This document shows, piece after piece, positions 27,235-36,265 of a DNA stretch of 64,000 nt. Origin of the DNA: Drouetiella hepatica Uher 2000/2452 (lineage in GTDB: Bacteria; Cyanobacteriota; Cyanobacteriia; Elainellales; Elainellaceae). Numbering within the stretch: position 1 is the stretch's first letter; every line of letters begins with the position of its first letter. The translations under genes were made by a program, and so were the position numbers. The stretch lies in assembly GCA_019359505.1 (NCBI GenBank), contig JAHHHD010000001.1:124001-188000 (forward strand). Reading direction: 5' to 3'. Under the pieces are notes generated by a model, which saw nothing but the letters and a program-made list of their open reading frames with translations, did no database searches and had not been told where the DNA came from.

Positions 27235-27302
27235 GCGATCGCCAAGTCTGCGCAGCCGCAGAGTCAACCCCAATGCAGCGACTTTATTGACTTCATTCGT
27301 CA

Positions 27303-27400
27303 CACCAATTTAAGACCCAAACAGGGCAGATGATTTTTGAGAGCCGCGCGGAGCGCGGCTCTCAAAAATCATTCATTGGATCTAAGCGCGTAGCGCTGTA
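27303..27400. repeat. Chimeric palindromic element (B left end, A right end)
   Basis: The left end ACCAATTTAAGACCCAAACAG is the family B end seen at 16111. The right end CATTGGATCTAAGCGCGTAG is the family A end seen at 5510. The hairpin 27330-27372 (ATGATTTTTGAGAGCCGCGC arms, loop GGA) joins them. Confidence 0.8.
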
Positions 27401-27440
27401 TTGCTGTATGAGCAATTTGGGCTTTTGGATAGGTTCTTAG

Positions 27441-27590
27441 AACAAGAACGATCGCACTTTAACCCTCACGTTCCGACCTCAGAACACCATCTTCCAGGGT
27501 CAGAACAGGAACGATCGCCCTTCAACCCTCACGTTCCGACCTCAGAACACCATCTTCCAGGGTCAGAACAGGAACGATCGCGCTTTTTGC
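27441..27590. repeat. 63-bp tandem repeat, two full units and a partial third
   Basis: The motif ACGATCGC starts at 27448, 27511 and 27574, giving a 63-bp period. Units contain AACCCTCACGTTCCGACCTC and CAGAACACCATCTTCCAGGG and are nearly identical. A further degenerate AACGATCGCACTTTTTG follows at about 27614. The period is a multiple of three and leaves a frame open on the plus strand, but I see no convincing gene there. Confidence 0.85.
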
Positions 27591-27763
27591 TCGAAGTCTC
27601 TTATTTGTGACAAGAACGATCGCACTTTTTGCCCAAAGGGTGCTTTTCTCTCCTGCAACTCTTGCATTGCAGACTGAACTTTTTGAAGATTTTCACGGAC
27701 AAAGCGGTAGGCTTCTTGAAATCGGGCGAGGCGATCGGCAGCGGGGATTGAAGAACCAGACAT
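27563..27763 (-). CDS. Small hypothetical protein, C-terminus reworked by repeats
   Basis: 66 residues with ATG at 27763 preceded by AGGA. The first 45 residues look like a genuine helical protein (DRLARFQEAYRFVRENLQKV, then MQELQERKAPF). The last 20 residues repeat KVRSFL and KARSFL and are encoded by the edge of the 63-bp tandem array, so the array has probably replaced the original end. No family is recognised. It lies about 100 bp upstream, on the opposite-facing side, of the HNH gene's end. Confidence 0.45.
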   Translation of the reverse strand: MSGSSIPAADRLARFQEAYRFVRENLQKVQSAMQELQERKAPFGQKVRSFLSQIRDFEQKARSFLF

Positions 27764-27867
27764 CGGAAATCCTGGGAGAAGCTGAGGGATTACAGCCTAT
27801 CATCGCGTAATTTTGGTGCGATCGCTTCCCGCTAAGCCTCACTTCCCGATATCAGGCATTTTTAAAG

Positions 27868-28113
27868 CTACAGGTCAAAATGCCGACGAAAGCGGGGATC
27901 AAGGTGATGCTTTTTGCGGGAGTTGCAGGAACGGCAGAGGGTTTGAAAATTGCTGATGTCGTCAGCTCCGCCTTTAGCAAGCGGAATAATATGATCGATC
28001 GTCAGTTCGCCCTCTGTCGCCGTGCAGCCACAGCCTTTGCATTGAAAGCTGTCTCGCTCTAAAACATATTTTCGTACTTCAGGTGGAATCCGAATGCGTC
28101 GTAATTTTGCCAT
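27868..28113 (-). CDS. Small HNH endonuclease
   Basis: 81 residues. The HNH motif is complete: IDHIIPLAKGG (His-Ile, metal-binding), SNFQTLCRSCNSRK (Asn and the second His region), framed by two CxxC zinc pairs (CKGCGC and CRSC). The N-terminal IPPEVRKYVLERD is the usual lead-in. Such short stand-alone HNH proteins are common in cyanobacteria; their targets are mostly unknown. It lies 36 bp downstream of the KGK-family gene on the same strand, so the two may be co-transcribed. Confidence 0.85.
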   Translation of the reverse strand: MAKLRRIRIPPEVRKYVLERDSFQCKGCGCTATEGELTIDHIIPLAKGGADDISNFQTLCRSCNSRKKHHLDPRFRRHFDL

Positions 28114-28149
28114 AGTGTTGTGATGGATTTACCGATAGGAAGCGATCGG

Positions 28150-28518
28150 TCAACTTGCCTCATTCAACATTTGCCGAATGTCGTCAAGCGGCGATTCTAC
28201 TTGAGCATTGCTTACGGGTAAGTAGGGAATCTCTGGTTCATCAGGCAAAAACTCTACTAAGACAGTGAATTTGATTTTCCCTTTCTTCCAATCTCCTGAG
28301 CCGAGGCTTAAAACTTCACAATTAGTACCTTCAGTAAACCATTGATGCAGTGCAGGAACTTTCCACTTAGTTAAGTGTTTATTTAAGCCATCGAGCACTC
28401 CAAAACTGATCGCATCCTGAACAGCTGATCTAAAGCTATCAACTTTAAGGATGTCATTCCCGAAAGCAATAACATCTTTATCATTCAGTTCGTTCAAAGC
28501 TTCTAAAGCATCTCGCAT
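28150..28518 (-). CDS. KGK-family protein
   Basis: 122 residues with an ATG start at 28518. The C-terminal half carries the family signature WKKGKIKFTVLVEFLPDEPE, which gives KGK proteins their name, followed by a short acidic tail (SPLDDIRQML). The N-terminal half (VIAFGNDILKVDSF) is also family-like. KGK proteins are almost confined to cyanobacteria and have no established function. It sits upstream of the HNH gene in the same direction. Confidence 0.75.
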   Translation of the reverse strand: MRDALEALNELNDKDVIAFGNDILKVDSFRSAVQDAISFGVLDGLNKHLTKWKVPALHQWFTEGTNCEVLSLGSGDWKKGKIKFTVLVEFLPDEPEIPYLPVSNAQVESPLDDIRQMLNEAS

Positions 28519-28572
28519 CTTTAATTCCTTAACCTATTCATATCATTGATAGAATTTTGTAGGATATGTTAG

Positions 28573-28626
28573 GCGTTAGCTGTAACGCATCAAAGCTTAC
28601 AAGTGATGCGTTACGCTGCGCTAACG
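28573..28626. repeat. Imperfect hairpin, GTAACGCATCA type
   Basis: GCGTTAGCTGTAACGCATCA pairs with TGATGCGTTACGCTGCGCTAACG around an 11-nt loop. It lies between the KGK gene start and the end of the dynamin-like gene. Its sequence is unrelated to families A to F. Confidence 0.6.
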
Positions 28627-28673
28627 GCATTCTACGCAGAATTTCACGCTAGTAAATCTACAATCCTTGCTAT

Positions 28674-31160
28674 CTAAACTTCGACAAACTCGATCGCCTC
28701 AATTACTTCAGCCTCGATCGCTTCTTCTTCTGACTCAGCAACTGGGCTGACTTCAACGGGCACGATCGCCAAATCATTCTTGCTAATTTCGGGTAGCTTT
28801 TTGCGATCGAGCTGCATCATTTCTAGACAGGCATTAATCCCGGCGATCGCTTGATTGTAGATGGCAATCTTTTGTTCAATTTCAGCCTGGTTACGCTGGT
28901 TGCTGCGGATTTTCTCTTCGGCTTCTTTGTCCAGAACTTGCGCCAAATAGGCTCGCGCCTGATCATACTGTTGCAGAATCACGTCGGCTTGATCGGCGGC
29001 ATTTTGCAGCAGGTGCACGTTGAGCGTTTGGTTGATGGTTTGCCGGAACGTCCGCAGCACCGTTTCCTTCACCTTTTGCTCAAAGTCCAGCTTCAAAAGC
29101 TGACGAATGGCGGGTTCGGCTTCCACCATGTTCTGGTAATCATAGCCGCGACAGGCTTGCTGCAAGGTCTGGCGGAGCTGCCACATTGAGGAAGTGCCCT
29201 CAGTGTAGAACTCAGGACGTTCGCGCACATAGCGATCGCACTCTGTCCGGGCTTCATTCACCAGCGCGTCAGAGACTTTTTGCTGGAGGCGAATTAGGCT
29301 AGCCTCAATGCCACCATCGTTGCCCAACAGGCGATAGAGGTTGCGGTAGTAGTCTTGCTGATGGACGCGATCGTTCAACGCCTGAAAAAAGGTGGCAATG
29401 ACTTCCTGTGAGGCATCCACCAGCACTTCCTCTAGTCCGTCTGCCAGATAGTAAAAGGCTTCCGCCAAAATGCCCAGCAGGGGAACAACCGAATGGCGCT
29501 TGTGGCTTGCCTGGGCGCGTTTGTGAACCTCACCCACCGAAAAAGTGTTGAGCAACTCATCCAACCGGAGAACCATACGGGTTTTCAGCCTCGAAAAGCT
29601 GTTTTCCAAAGCTAGGTTGCCGTCGCTGGCGACCGCTTCGTTGACGGTTTGCTCAATATCCTGCCGAAAGCGATCGCCCACCTGCTTTAGCTCCTTACTG
29701 AGCTGGCGCAATTCCTGCTCTTTGATTGCGTTAATGTCTTGGGGCTGACTGCCCAAATGCTGCCATGCCTCCACGTAGGACTTTTTCAGGCTAATGCTCA
29801 AAGGCTGCAAATCATCGGCAAGATTGGACAGCAGCAGCGGGCGCTTCTCTGTGGTCAGGTAGCGGGTGATTGCCGTGCGAAATTCCTCAATGCCGCTGTC
29901 TTTAATCAGTTGCTCAATCAGCGGTGAACCCGTTTCGCTGAGAATGCGCACATAGTTTTCATTCGGCGACTCGTAGCTTTTGACATCAATGCGGAAGCGA
30001 TCGGCAGGTAGCTTACCCGAACTAGCGCAGTAGCGGTTAAACTCGCTGACGAACTGCGGCGTTTCTTCCTGTCCTTCGGTTTGTCTCTCGACCTGACTTG
30101 CAGCAAAGAGCGTGTCTAGCCCAAAGCGATCGCCCCGTCCGGCAACCTTGAGCTGACTGCCAAAAAATCCCAGCAGACCGCTAGTTTTGTAAACTCGGCT
30201 GGAATCCCGAAACTGCTCTTGCAGCAAACGCTCTAGCCGCTGGCGAAGCTGAGTGTTGTACCAAGTTTCGTCAATGCGATTGAAGACATAGAAGACGCGA
30301 TCGCGGATGCCGGGATTGGATTTGGTTTTCTCCAGCAGCTCAGTTTCCTCGGTAGTCATGTCGCCTGCTGCTGCGGGCTTAAGGACGCAGACAACAGCAG
30401 AGGTGTCTGGATTCTCGATCTTGGCGTAGGTTAGCTCAGCATCTTTTTTGACGGGCGCATCAATTCCCGGCGTATCCACCAAGACATTGCCGTCTCGGAG
30501 CAGCTCATGATGGCAGTAGTATTCCACCCGCTTCAGCACGGCGCTATTGGCTCCCCGGCGGGCATAGCTGGCAGCTTCCTGAAGGTTGCGGAAGTTGAAC
30601 CGCTCCATGGAGAAAGTGTTGTTGTTGACGGTGTGAATATGTTCGCGATTGGCAACAAAGCCCTCCAGCAGAAATCTTAAGGCGCTAGCTTGTTTGGCGC
30701 GATCGGACTTACTCTCGCCTCCTTCCTGCTCAATAATCACCTGACAAGCCTGAGCCACTAAATCAATTACTTCTTGGCGATTAATGTTATCTCGTACCGT
30801 CAGCCCCAGCCGTTCGCAGAGCAGAGTTGCCTGTTGCCGAATTTCGGCTTCGCTGAGGAAGGTCAACACCACTCGCTCTTGATCTAGCTCTGCGTAAGCA
30901 ATCTGGCACTCAGTTCCAGTAGCGTGCCCCTCGGCGCTGTAGAGTAATTCTCGCTCCAGCAAGGCGTTAATCAGCATCGACTTTCCGGCGCTAAAAGCCC
31001 CGGCAAAGACAATCTCGAAGGTCGGCGCGATCGCTTTCCGCAAGGAATTTTGAATGGCGGTCGTGTCCTGCGATCGCAACAAAGGCTCTTGCTGCTGAAG
31101 TTCTAGAAGGCTATTCACCTGCTCTTGAAGATTTTGGCACTGTGGAAAGGCTTGTGACAT
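28674..31160 (-). CDS. Bacterial dynamin-like GTPase
   Basis: 828 residues. The GTPase domain is at the N-terminus: G1 GAFSAGKS (54-61), a G2 threonine in GHATGTECQI, G3 VDTPG and G4 NRID. A long alpha-helical part follows, with a hydrophobic patch near 550-590 (VPLLGILAEAFYYLADGLEEV) that could be the membrane-inserting paddle. A C-terminal coiled coil follows. This layout is that of bacterial dynamin-like proteins, which tubulate or fuse membranes; cyanobacterial homologues were among the first described. The last 40 residues are acidic. It is monocistronic, and the ATG at 31160 is clear. Confidence 0.88.
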   Translation of the reverse strand: MSQAFPQCQNLQEQVNSLLELQQQEPLLRSQDTTAIQNSLRKAIAPTFEIVFAGAFSAGKSMLINALLERELLYSAEGHATGTECQIAYAELDQERVVLTFLSEAEIRQQATLLCERLGLTVRDNINRQEVIDLVAQACQVIIEQEGGESKSDRAKQASALRFLLEGFVANREHIHTVNNNTFSMERFNFRNLQEAASYARRGANSAVLKRVEYYCHHELLRDGNVLVDTPGIDAPVKKDAELTYAKIENPDTSAVVCVLKPAAAGDMTTEETELLEKTKSNPGIRDRVFYVFNRIDETWYNTQLRQRLERLLQEQFRDSSRVYKTSGLLGFFGSQLKVAGRGDRFGLDTLFAASQVERQTEGQEETPQFVSEFNRYCASSGKLPADRFRIDVKSYESPNENYVRILSETGSPLIEQLIKDSGIEEFRTAITRYLTTEKRPLLLSNLADDLQPLSISLKKSYVEAWQHLGSQPQDINAIKEQELRQLSKELKQVGDRFRQDIEQTVNEAVASDGNLALENSFSRLKTRMVLRLDELLNTFSVGEVHKRAQASHKRHSVVPLLGILAEAFYYLADGLEEVLVDASQEVIATFFQALNDRVHQQDYYRNLYRLLGNDGGIEASLIRLQQKVSDALVNEARTECDRYVRERPEFYTEGTSSMWQLRQTLQQACRGYDYQNMVEAEPAIRQLLKLDFEQKVKETVLRTFRQTINQTLNVHLLQNAADQADVILQQYDQARAYLAQVLDKEAEEKIRSNQRNQAEIEQKIAIYNQAIAGINACLEMMQLDRKKLPEISKNDLAIVPVEVSPVAESEEEAIEAEVIEAIEFVEV

Positions 31161-31344
31161 AGGTAAAGCGAGTTAATTCAGCAAAGGGGAATCTTAGAGG
31201 GCAATGGCTCGCCGCTAAAGACACGCTCTGAGGCGCGAGCAGAGCAAACCTAACCTAGCTTAGGAATCCCTATTTTGGGAGATGAAACGCACTCACCATA
31301 GATAATGTTCTAGGCTTGCACTAAACACTGGGGAGATGCGATCT

Positions 31345-31572
31345 ATGTGGCGGGTAATTATTCAATGTTCTGCCGAAAGCTGGCGTCACCATGCCGAAGC
31401 CTTTAAGGCGATCGCCGCAAAATATCCCGGCACCCCAATTGCCTCCAAAAAAATGAAAGGCGACGAGCGTCGCATCATGGAATATCAGCTGGAGAACGTA
31501 GGCGATGCTGAAGAATTCATAGATGAATGCCTTACTCTAGAAGGCTTCACTGCTACCTTCGAGTCTCTTTAG
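31345..31572 (+). CDS. Conserved small hypothetical protein
   Basis: 75 residues from the ATG at 31345, with GGGGAG about nine bases upstream; the earlier ATG at 31336 is too close to that site. The sequence looks structured and soluble: WRVIIQCSAESWRHHAEAF, a KKMKGDERR basic stretch, then EFIDECLTLEGF. I do not recognise a family with certainty; similar short proteins are common in cyanobacteria. It is divergent from the dynamin-like gene across about 185 bp and followed by a degraded family A element. Confidence 0.6.
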   Translation: MWRVIIQCSAESWRHHAEAFKAIAAKYPGTPIASKKMKGDERRIMEYQLENVGDAEEFIDECLTLEGFTATFESL

Positions 31573-31614
31573 CGCTAACAAAACTTATGCCTTGCGCGAC
31601 TCAGGGCTGATTTA

Positions 31615-31705
31615 TGTCGCTATGCGCTTAAGTCCAATGGGTTATTTTTTGAGGGCTACGCTCCGCGCAGCTCTCAAAAAATAGCTTGTTCTAACTCAAT
31701 CTACT
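31615..31705. repeat. Palindromic element, family A, degraded
   Basis: GCTATGCGCTTAAGTCCAATGG and the right end CTAACTCAATCTACTC correspond to the A ends with several changes. The hairpin GGTTATTTTTTGAG/CTCAAAAAATAGC is imperfect and the top of the stem has lost symmetry, so this is an old copy. Confidence 0.65.
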
Positions 31706-31978
31706 CAAGTGGAGCGAATCAAGTGGAGCGAACCTTTGACGCAGATGTGAGTACAGAGATGTGAGTACATAAATATGAAGCCCAAGCTTACAGAGCCTAG
31801 GATCAAGCCGTAGACATCTCAAGCCACAGCATCGTCACACAAATTTTTATAGTTTTGGTTACAATTTTGCTCCTGACAACTTACCATAGCGATTGCCTTC
31901 CCTCTGCATCCCAATTCTTCCGAACAATCACCCGCCGATTTACGTCTTTGAACCTCACGTTGCCTCCCCTAGTGCCCC

Positions 31979-32995
31979 ATGATTCAAGTCGAACACCTCA
32001 GCAAAACCTACGGCTCTACATCTGCCATTCAGGATGTCACCTTTGAGGTCGAGAAAGGAGAAATCCTGGGATTCCTGGGTCCCAACGGTGCCGGAAAGAC
32101 AACCACCATGCGAATTCTGACAGGATATCTACCCGCCACCAGCGGCACCGCCAAAATTGCTGGATTTGACGTGCATGAGGATTCGCTGGCTGTCCGAAAA
32201 AGAATTGGCTACCTGCCCGAAACGCCGCCGCTCTACCCCGAAATGACAGTCGAAGATTTTCTTCACTTCGTGGCGCGAATTAAAGGCGTGTCGGCAGGCG
32301 ATCGCCCCCTCCGAGTCACCCTGGCGCTAAAGCGCTGCAACCTGCTAGACAAGCGAAAAGTCTTGATTCGTAAGCTGTCTAAGGGCTTTCGGCAACGGGT
32401 TGGCATTGCTCAGGCAATTGTCCACGACCCTCCGGCGATCATTTTGGATGAACCGACGGTGGGGCTAGACCCACGCCAGATTATTGATGTGCGCAACTTA
32501 ATCAAGAGCTTGGCGGGCGAACACACCATTATTCTCTCGACCCATATTCTGCCGGAGGTCAGCATGACCTGTAGCCGCGTCGCCATCATCAATCGCGGTC
32601 AGGTCGTTGCCACCAATACCCCCGATCAGCTGATGGCGCAGCTCAACAGCGGCTTGGGCTACGAGCTAGAGGTAGAAGGCAATGCCGAGGCGCTGGCGCA
32701 GCACCTGCGAAACTTAGCGGGCATTCAATCCGTTCAGGTTTCTGGCGCTGACTTGTCTGACGGATTGCCTGAGAATCGGCGGAAGCTATCGATCGCCCTC
32801 TCATCTAGCAGTGACGATCTGGGACGACAGATTGCCGCTACGGTAGTCAGGGGCGGTTTGGGTCTGTATGAAATGAAGCGATCGCGAGTCAGCCTGGAAG
32901 ATGTGTTTCTGGATCTAACAACCGAAGAAAAACCGCTGGAAGTGGAGCCTGAAGCCGAGCCACCGTCATCTGAGCTTTCTGGAGGAGAAGACTAA
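31979..32995 (+). CDS. ABC transporter ATP-binding protein (GldA-like)
   Basis: 338 residues with ATG at 31979. Walker A GPNGAGKTT, signature LSKGFRQRVGIA and Walker B AIILDEP are all intact. After the ABC domain (1-235) come about 70 residues of the type seen in CcmA/GldA-like exporters and an acidic tail. Its TAA overlaps the ATG of the permease gene by one base (TAATG), which indicates translational coupling. With the next three genes it forms the cyanobacterial GldA/GldF/GldG/DUF4340 cluster. In Bacteroidetes the Gld set is tied to gliding; in cyanobacteria the role is unknown, and envelope export or motility is only an inference. Confidence 0.85.
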   Translation: MIQVEHLSKTYGSTSAIQDVTFEVEKGEILGFLGPNGAGKTTTMRILTGYLPATSGTAKIAGFDVHEDSLAVRKRIGYLPETPPLYPEMTVEDFLHFVARIKGVSAGDRPLRVTLALKRCNLLDKRKVLIRKLSKGFRQRVGIAQAIVHDPPAIILDEPTVGLDPRQIIDVRNLIKSLAGEHTIILSTHILPEVSMTCSRVAIINRGQVVATNTPDQLMAQLNSGLGYELEVEGNAEALAQHLRNLAGIQSVQVSGADLSDGLPENRRKLSIALSSSSDDLGRQIAATVVRGGLGLYEMKRSRVSLEDVFLDLTTEEKPLEVEPEAEPPSSELSGGED

Positions 32996-33795
32996 TGGGC
33001 ATCATTGCCGCCAACATCATCGCCATCTATCGCCGCGAACTGCAAAGCTACTTTTCTTCTCCAGCCTCCTACGTGATTGCCGGGACTTTCTGGCTGCTCA
33101 GCGGACTCTGCCTGTTCTTCATCTTGCTGAGTCCTAGTAGCCTCATCTCTCAGGTGGCGGCACGCGATCAGATGGGCATTACCACCCCTCCTGTAGATGT
33201 GGCATACGAATTTTTGAACGTGTTCCTGGGAGCCGTGGGCAACATCGCTCTCTTTGTGCTGCCCATGCTGTCGATGGGTCTTTACACCGAGGAGCGCAAG
33301 CGCGGCACCCTGGAACTGTTGGCGACTTCGCCGATCACCAATTGGGCGGTGGCAGTAGGCAAACTGCTGGGGGTGCTGACGTTTTTTATCGCCATGATCT
33401 TGCCCTTGCTGATCTATGAGGCGATTGTCCTGGGAGCCTCGAATCCGCCAATTCAGCCGACCACGATGCTGTTAGGGCATGGCGGTCTGGTGCTGATGGC
33501 GGGCGCAATCCTGTCGCTAGGAATGTTCTTATCCTCCATTACCAGCAGTACAGGGCTAGCGGCAATGCTGACCTATGCTCTCAACTTTTTCCTTTGGGTG
33601 GTTGATTATATCGCTCAGGGGGTGGGTGGCTCCATTGGCGCTGCTCTCAGCCATCTGGCGCTGCTCAAGAATTTTACAAACTTCACCCAAGGTATTTTCG
33701 ACACCAGCAGCATTGTTTTGTTTCTCAGCTACGTGGTTTTGGGGCTGTTTTTGACGGCTCAATCCATCGAAGCCTTTAGATTCCAGCGATCGTAA
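32995..33795 (+). CDS. ABC-2 type permease (GldF-like)
   Basis: 266 residues with six predicted membrane spans. The start IIAANIIAIYRRELQSYF and the EERKRGTLELLATSP motif mark the ABC-2/GldF permease family. It is the membrane partner of the ATPase encoded just upstream, coupled by a one-base overlap, and precedes the GldG-like gene by 36 bp. The substrate cannot be read from the sequence. Confidence 0.85.
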   Translation: MGIIAANIIAIYRRELQSYFSSPASYVIAGTFWLLSGLCLFFILLSPSSLISQVAARDQMGITTPPVDVAYEFLNVFLGAVGNIALFVLPMLSMGLYTEERKRGTLELLATSPITNWAVAVGKLLGVLTFFIAMILPLLIYEAIVLGASNPPIQPTTMLLGHGGLVLMAGAILSLGMFLSSITSSTGLAAMLTYALNFFLWVVDYIAQGVGGSIGAALSHLALLKNFTNFTQGIFDTSSIVLFLSYVVLGLFLTAQSIEAFRFQRS

Positions 33796-33831
33796 GCCGT
33801 TTAGCGAAAGCGTCTGTCCTTTAACAGCCTC

Positions 33832-35454
33832 ATGAAAAAAGTCCAAACCTTTAACTGGAAATTACTCAAATATCTCTTCTGGTTCGGGCCAGTGCTGATC
33901 GTCATGGGGCTAACCTCCGGATCGATCGCAGGCTGGGGAGTCGTGCCCACGGCGCTGATCGTGGCAGGTTTGGCGGTAACGGCGGTCTGGCTGTTTCTCG
34001 AAAGCTCAGCACATCCCGGATTTTGGAGAGCGCGATCGACCCAGGTGGGCACCAATGCGCTGTTGGCAACGCTGGCAATGCTGGCGATCGTCGGCATGGT
34101 CAACGTGCTGGCAGTCCGCTACCCTGGACGAATTGACCTAACTGAAAACCGGATTTTTACCCTCGCGCCGCAGTCTCAGGAAGTGGTGCAGAGCCTGACG
34201 CAGCCTGTCAAAGTCTGGGTGTTTTCGCCGAATGCCAATCCGGTCGATCGCGAACTGTTGGAAAACTACCGCCGCCGTAGCTCTCAGTTTAGCTACGAAT
34301 TTGTTGATCCCCAGGCAAAACCTGGCGTCGCCAAAACTTTTAACGTCCAGTCAATTGGCGAAGTGTATCTGGAGACAGGCGGCAATCGGCGGTTTGTCCA
34401 GTCGATCGCCAGCGGAGAAGCCCTGTCTGAGCGCAGGCTAACCAACGGACTGGCGCAGCTCAGCTCTACCCAGCAACAAAAAATCTACTTCCTTCAGGGA
34501 CATGGCGAACGCATTCCTGAAGCGACGGGTAAGGGCGGCATGTCTGCGGCGACGGGCAAACTTAAGGAAGTCAGCTATGTGCCGCTCTCCCTCAACTTGG
34601 TTGAAAATCCTAAAGTCCCTGATGATGCCTCGGTGGTCGTGGTGGCTGGGGCACAGCGTCCACTCTTAGACAAAGAGCTGGAGGCATTGCGCACCTACGC
34701 TTCTGGCAAAGGTGGATTGCTGCTGCTGGTCGATCCCCAGACCGATCCTAATCTTGACACGCTTCTAAGCGACTGGGGCATCAGGGTGAGCGATCGCCTC
34801 GTGATCGATCCGGCAGGACAGGCTTCAGGTCTAGGCCCCGGCGTAACAATCGTCAATCAATATGGCGATCATCCGATCACGCGCGGCTTCGGCAAAGGTA
34901 TTTCGTTTTATCCGTTAGCACGTCCGCTGGAAACCTCCAAGATTGCAGGAATAGATGGCGCAACGCTTCTCTATACGAGCGATCGCACCACCGCTCAGCA
35001 AATCGACGAAACGGGCGAACTTAAATTTGACTCCGCCACCGATCCCAAAGGTCCTTTCAGTATCGGCATGGCGCTGACGCGATCGACTCAGCCTACCCCC
35101 ACTCCCTCACCTTCCCCATCCCCCACTCCCTCACCTTCCCCATCCCCCACTCCCTCACCTTCCCCATCCCCCGCTTCCCCTCAATCCCAGTTTCGCCTGG
35201 TCGTTATCGGCAACTCCAGTTTCGCCACTGACGGACTGTTCGAGCAGCAGCTCAATGGCGACTTGTTTCTCAATGCCACCACCTGGTTAAGTCAGCGCGA
35301 CGACGAGGTGCTATCCATTCGTCCCAGAGAAGTGACCAATCGGCGGGTTGTCCTCTCGCCTGAGCAGGTAATTTCAGTGGCGTTGATTTCCATGCTGTTG
35401 CTTCCCTTGGTTGGCTTTGGTACCGCGACAGCAGTTTGGTGGAAGCGGAGATAA
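33832..35454 (+). CDS. GldG-like ABC auxiliary protein
   Basis: 540 residues. Two N-terminal membrane spans, a third (TNALLATLAMLAIVGMVNVL, near 70-90), then a large extracytoplasmic ABC-transporter auxiliary domain (IDLTENRIFTLAPQSQEV, QGHGERIPE, LLLVDPQTDP) and a final C-terminal span. A Pro/Thr/Ser insert of about 28 residues near 422-448 is encoded by three perfect 24-bp DNA units (35096-35172). The insert lies between the auxiliary domain and its last strand and probably varies in length among relatives. Third gene of the export operon; the next ATG follows its stop by five bases. Confidence 0.83.
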   Translation: MKKVQTFNWKLLKYLFWFGPVLIVMGLTSGSIAGWGVVPTALIVAGLAVTAVWLFLESSAHPGFWRARSTQVGTNALLATLAMLAIVGMVNVLAVRYPGRIDLTENRIFTLAPQSQEVVQSLTQPVKVWVFSPNANPVDRELLENYRRRSSQFSYEFVDPQAKPGVAKTFNVQSIGEVYLETGGNRRFVQSIASGEALSERRLTNGLAQLSSTQQQKIYFLQGHGERIPEATGKGGMSAATGKLKEVSYVPLSLNLVENPKVPDDASVVVVAGAQRPLLDKELEALRTYASGKGGLLLLVDPQTDPNLDTLLSDWGIRVSDRLVIDPAGQASGLGPGVTIVNQYGDHPITRGFGKGISFYPLARPLETSKIAGIDGATLLYTSDRTTAQQIDETGELKFDSATDPKGPFSIGMALTRSTQPTPTPSPSPSPTPSPSPSPTPSPSPSPASPQSQFRLVVIGNSSFATDGLFEQQLNGDLFLNATTWLSQRDDEVLSIRPREVTNRRVVLSPEQVISVALISMLLLPLVGFGTATAVWWKRR

Positions 35455-35459
35455 ACTTT

Positions 35460-36215
35460 ATGAAACTCAAACCCTCAACCCTGCTTCTCATCCTGACAGC
35501 CCTGCTTTTAGGCGGCGTAGTGCTGCTGGTACAAACTCAGCCACCTCCCTCCCAAACCCAGGCCGACGAACCGCAAAACCTGTTTGCCTTCCAGGAGAGC
35601 CAAGTGCAATCCCTAACTTTGAAAACGCTGCTGCGATCGCTCAAATTTGAGCGCGATTCCAGCGGCAAGTGGCAGATGCTAGAACCTGAGAAGGCGATCG
35701 CCAGCGATCCCAGCCTTTCTTTTCTGCTCAATCTGGTGGCAACGGGCAAAAGCCAGCGATCGTTTACCGCTCCGGCAGGCGATCGTGAGCAATACAGCTT
35801 CCATCAGCCCCTTGCCACGATCGATGTCACCCTTGCCAACAAAGAAACCCATCAGCTGATCCTGGGCGGTTATGACTTCAACCGTACCAACCTCTACGCC
35901 CTAGTCGATCCACCGACCGACCCCAAAGCAGACCTAAAGGTGCTGCTGGTTTCCCCCAATTTTGACAATGCTGTCAACCGCTCTGTAGACGACTGGAAGC
36001 AGACTGAGTCGAAGCCATCCCCCTCTTCCCCTACCCCCAGCATTTCCCCTAGCTCATCTCCTAGCTCCCCTAGCTCATCTCCTAGCTCCCCTAGCCCATC
36101 TCCTAGCTCCCCTAGCCCATCTGGCGAATCGCCTGAACCCGAAGAAATTCCTGAAATTAAACTCAGCCCTTCATCTGCTCCAGAAAGTTCGGTCACGCCC
36201 CAAGCCAGTCCCTAA
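35460..36215 (+). CDS. DUF4340 domain protein
   Basis: 251 residues from the ATG at 35460, which has GGAG ten bases upstream; an earlier in-frame start would overlap the previous gene. One N-terminal membrane span (STLLLILTALLLGGVVLLV) is followed by a DUF4340 domain (about 40-180). The C-terminal 70 residues are low complexity (SPSS repeats), then acidic (EPEEIPEIKL). DUF4340 proteins accompany GldG-like auxiliary proteins in many phyla, and the tight spacing places this one in the same operon. Function unknown; an extracytoplasmic accessory role is inferred. Confidence 0.78.
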   Translation: MKLKPSTLLLILTALLLGGVVLLVQTQPPPSQTQADEPQNLFAFQESQVQSLTLKTLLRSLKFERDSSGKWQMLEPEKAIASDPSLSFLLNLVATGKSQRSFTAPAGDREQYSFHQPLATIDVTLANKETHQLILGGYDFNRTNLYALVDPPTDPKADLKVLLVSPNFDNAVNRSVDDWKQTESKPSPSSPTPSISPSSSPSSPSSSPSSPSPSPSSPSPSGESPEPEEIPEIKLSPSSAPESSVTPQASP

Positions 36216-36265
36216 CAAATAGCGCTGCGATCGCCCATCCTCCTACTTCTACCCCACTCCCCGTC

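Noticed and set aside
27401-27610. Plus-strand frame across the 63-bp array as a repeat protein gene
   Set aside because: It exists only because the period is divisible by three; the flanks are not coding-like.
31979-36215. Proof of gliding motility from Gld-like genes
   Set aside because: This ABC cluster is found in many non-gliding bacteria; no other Gld or type IX genes are visible.
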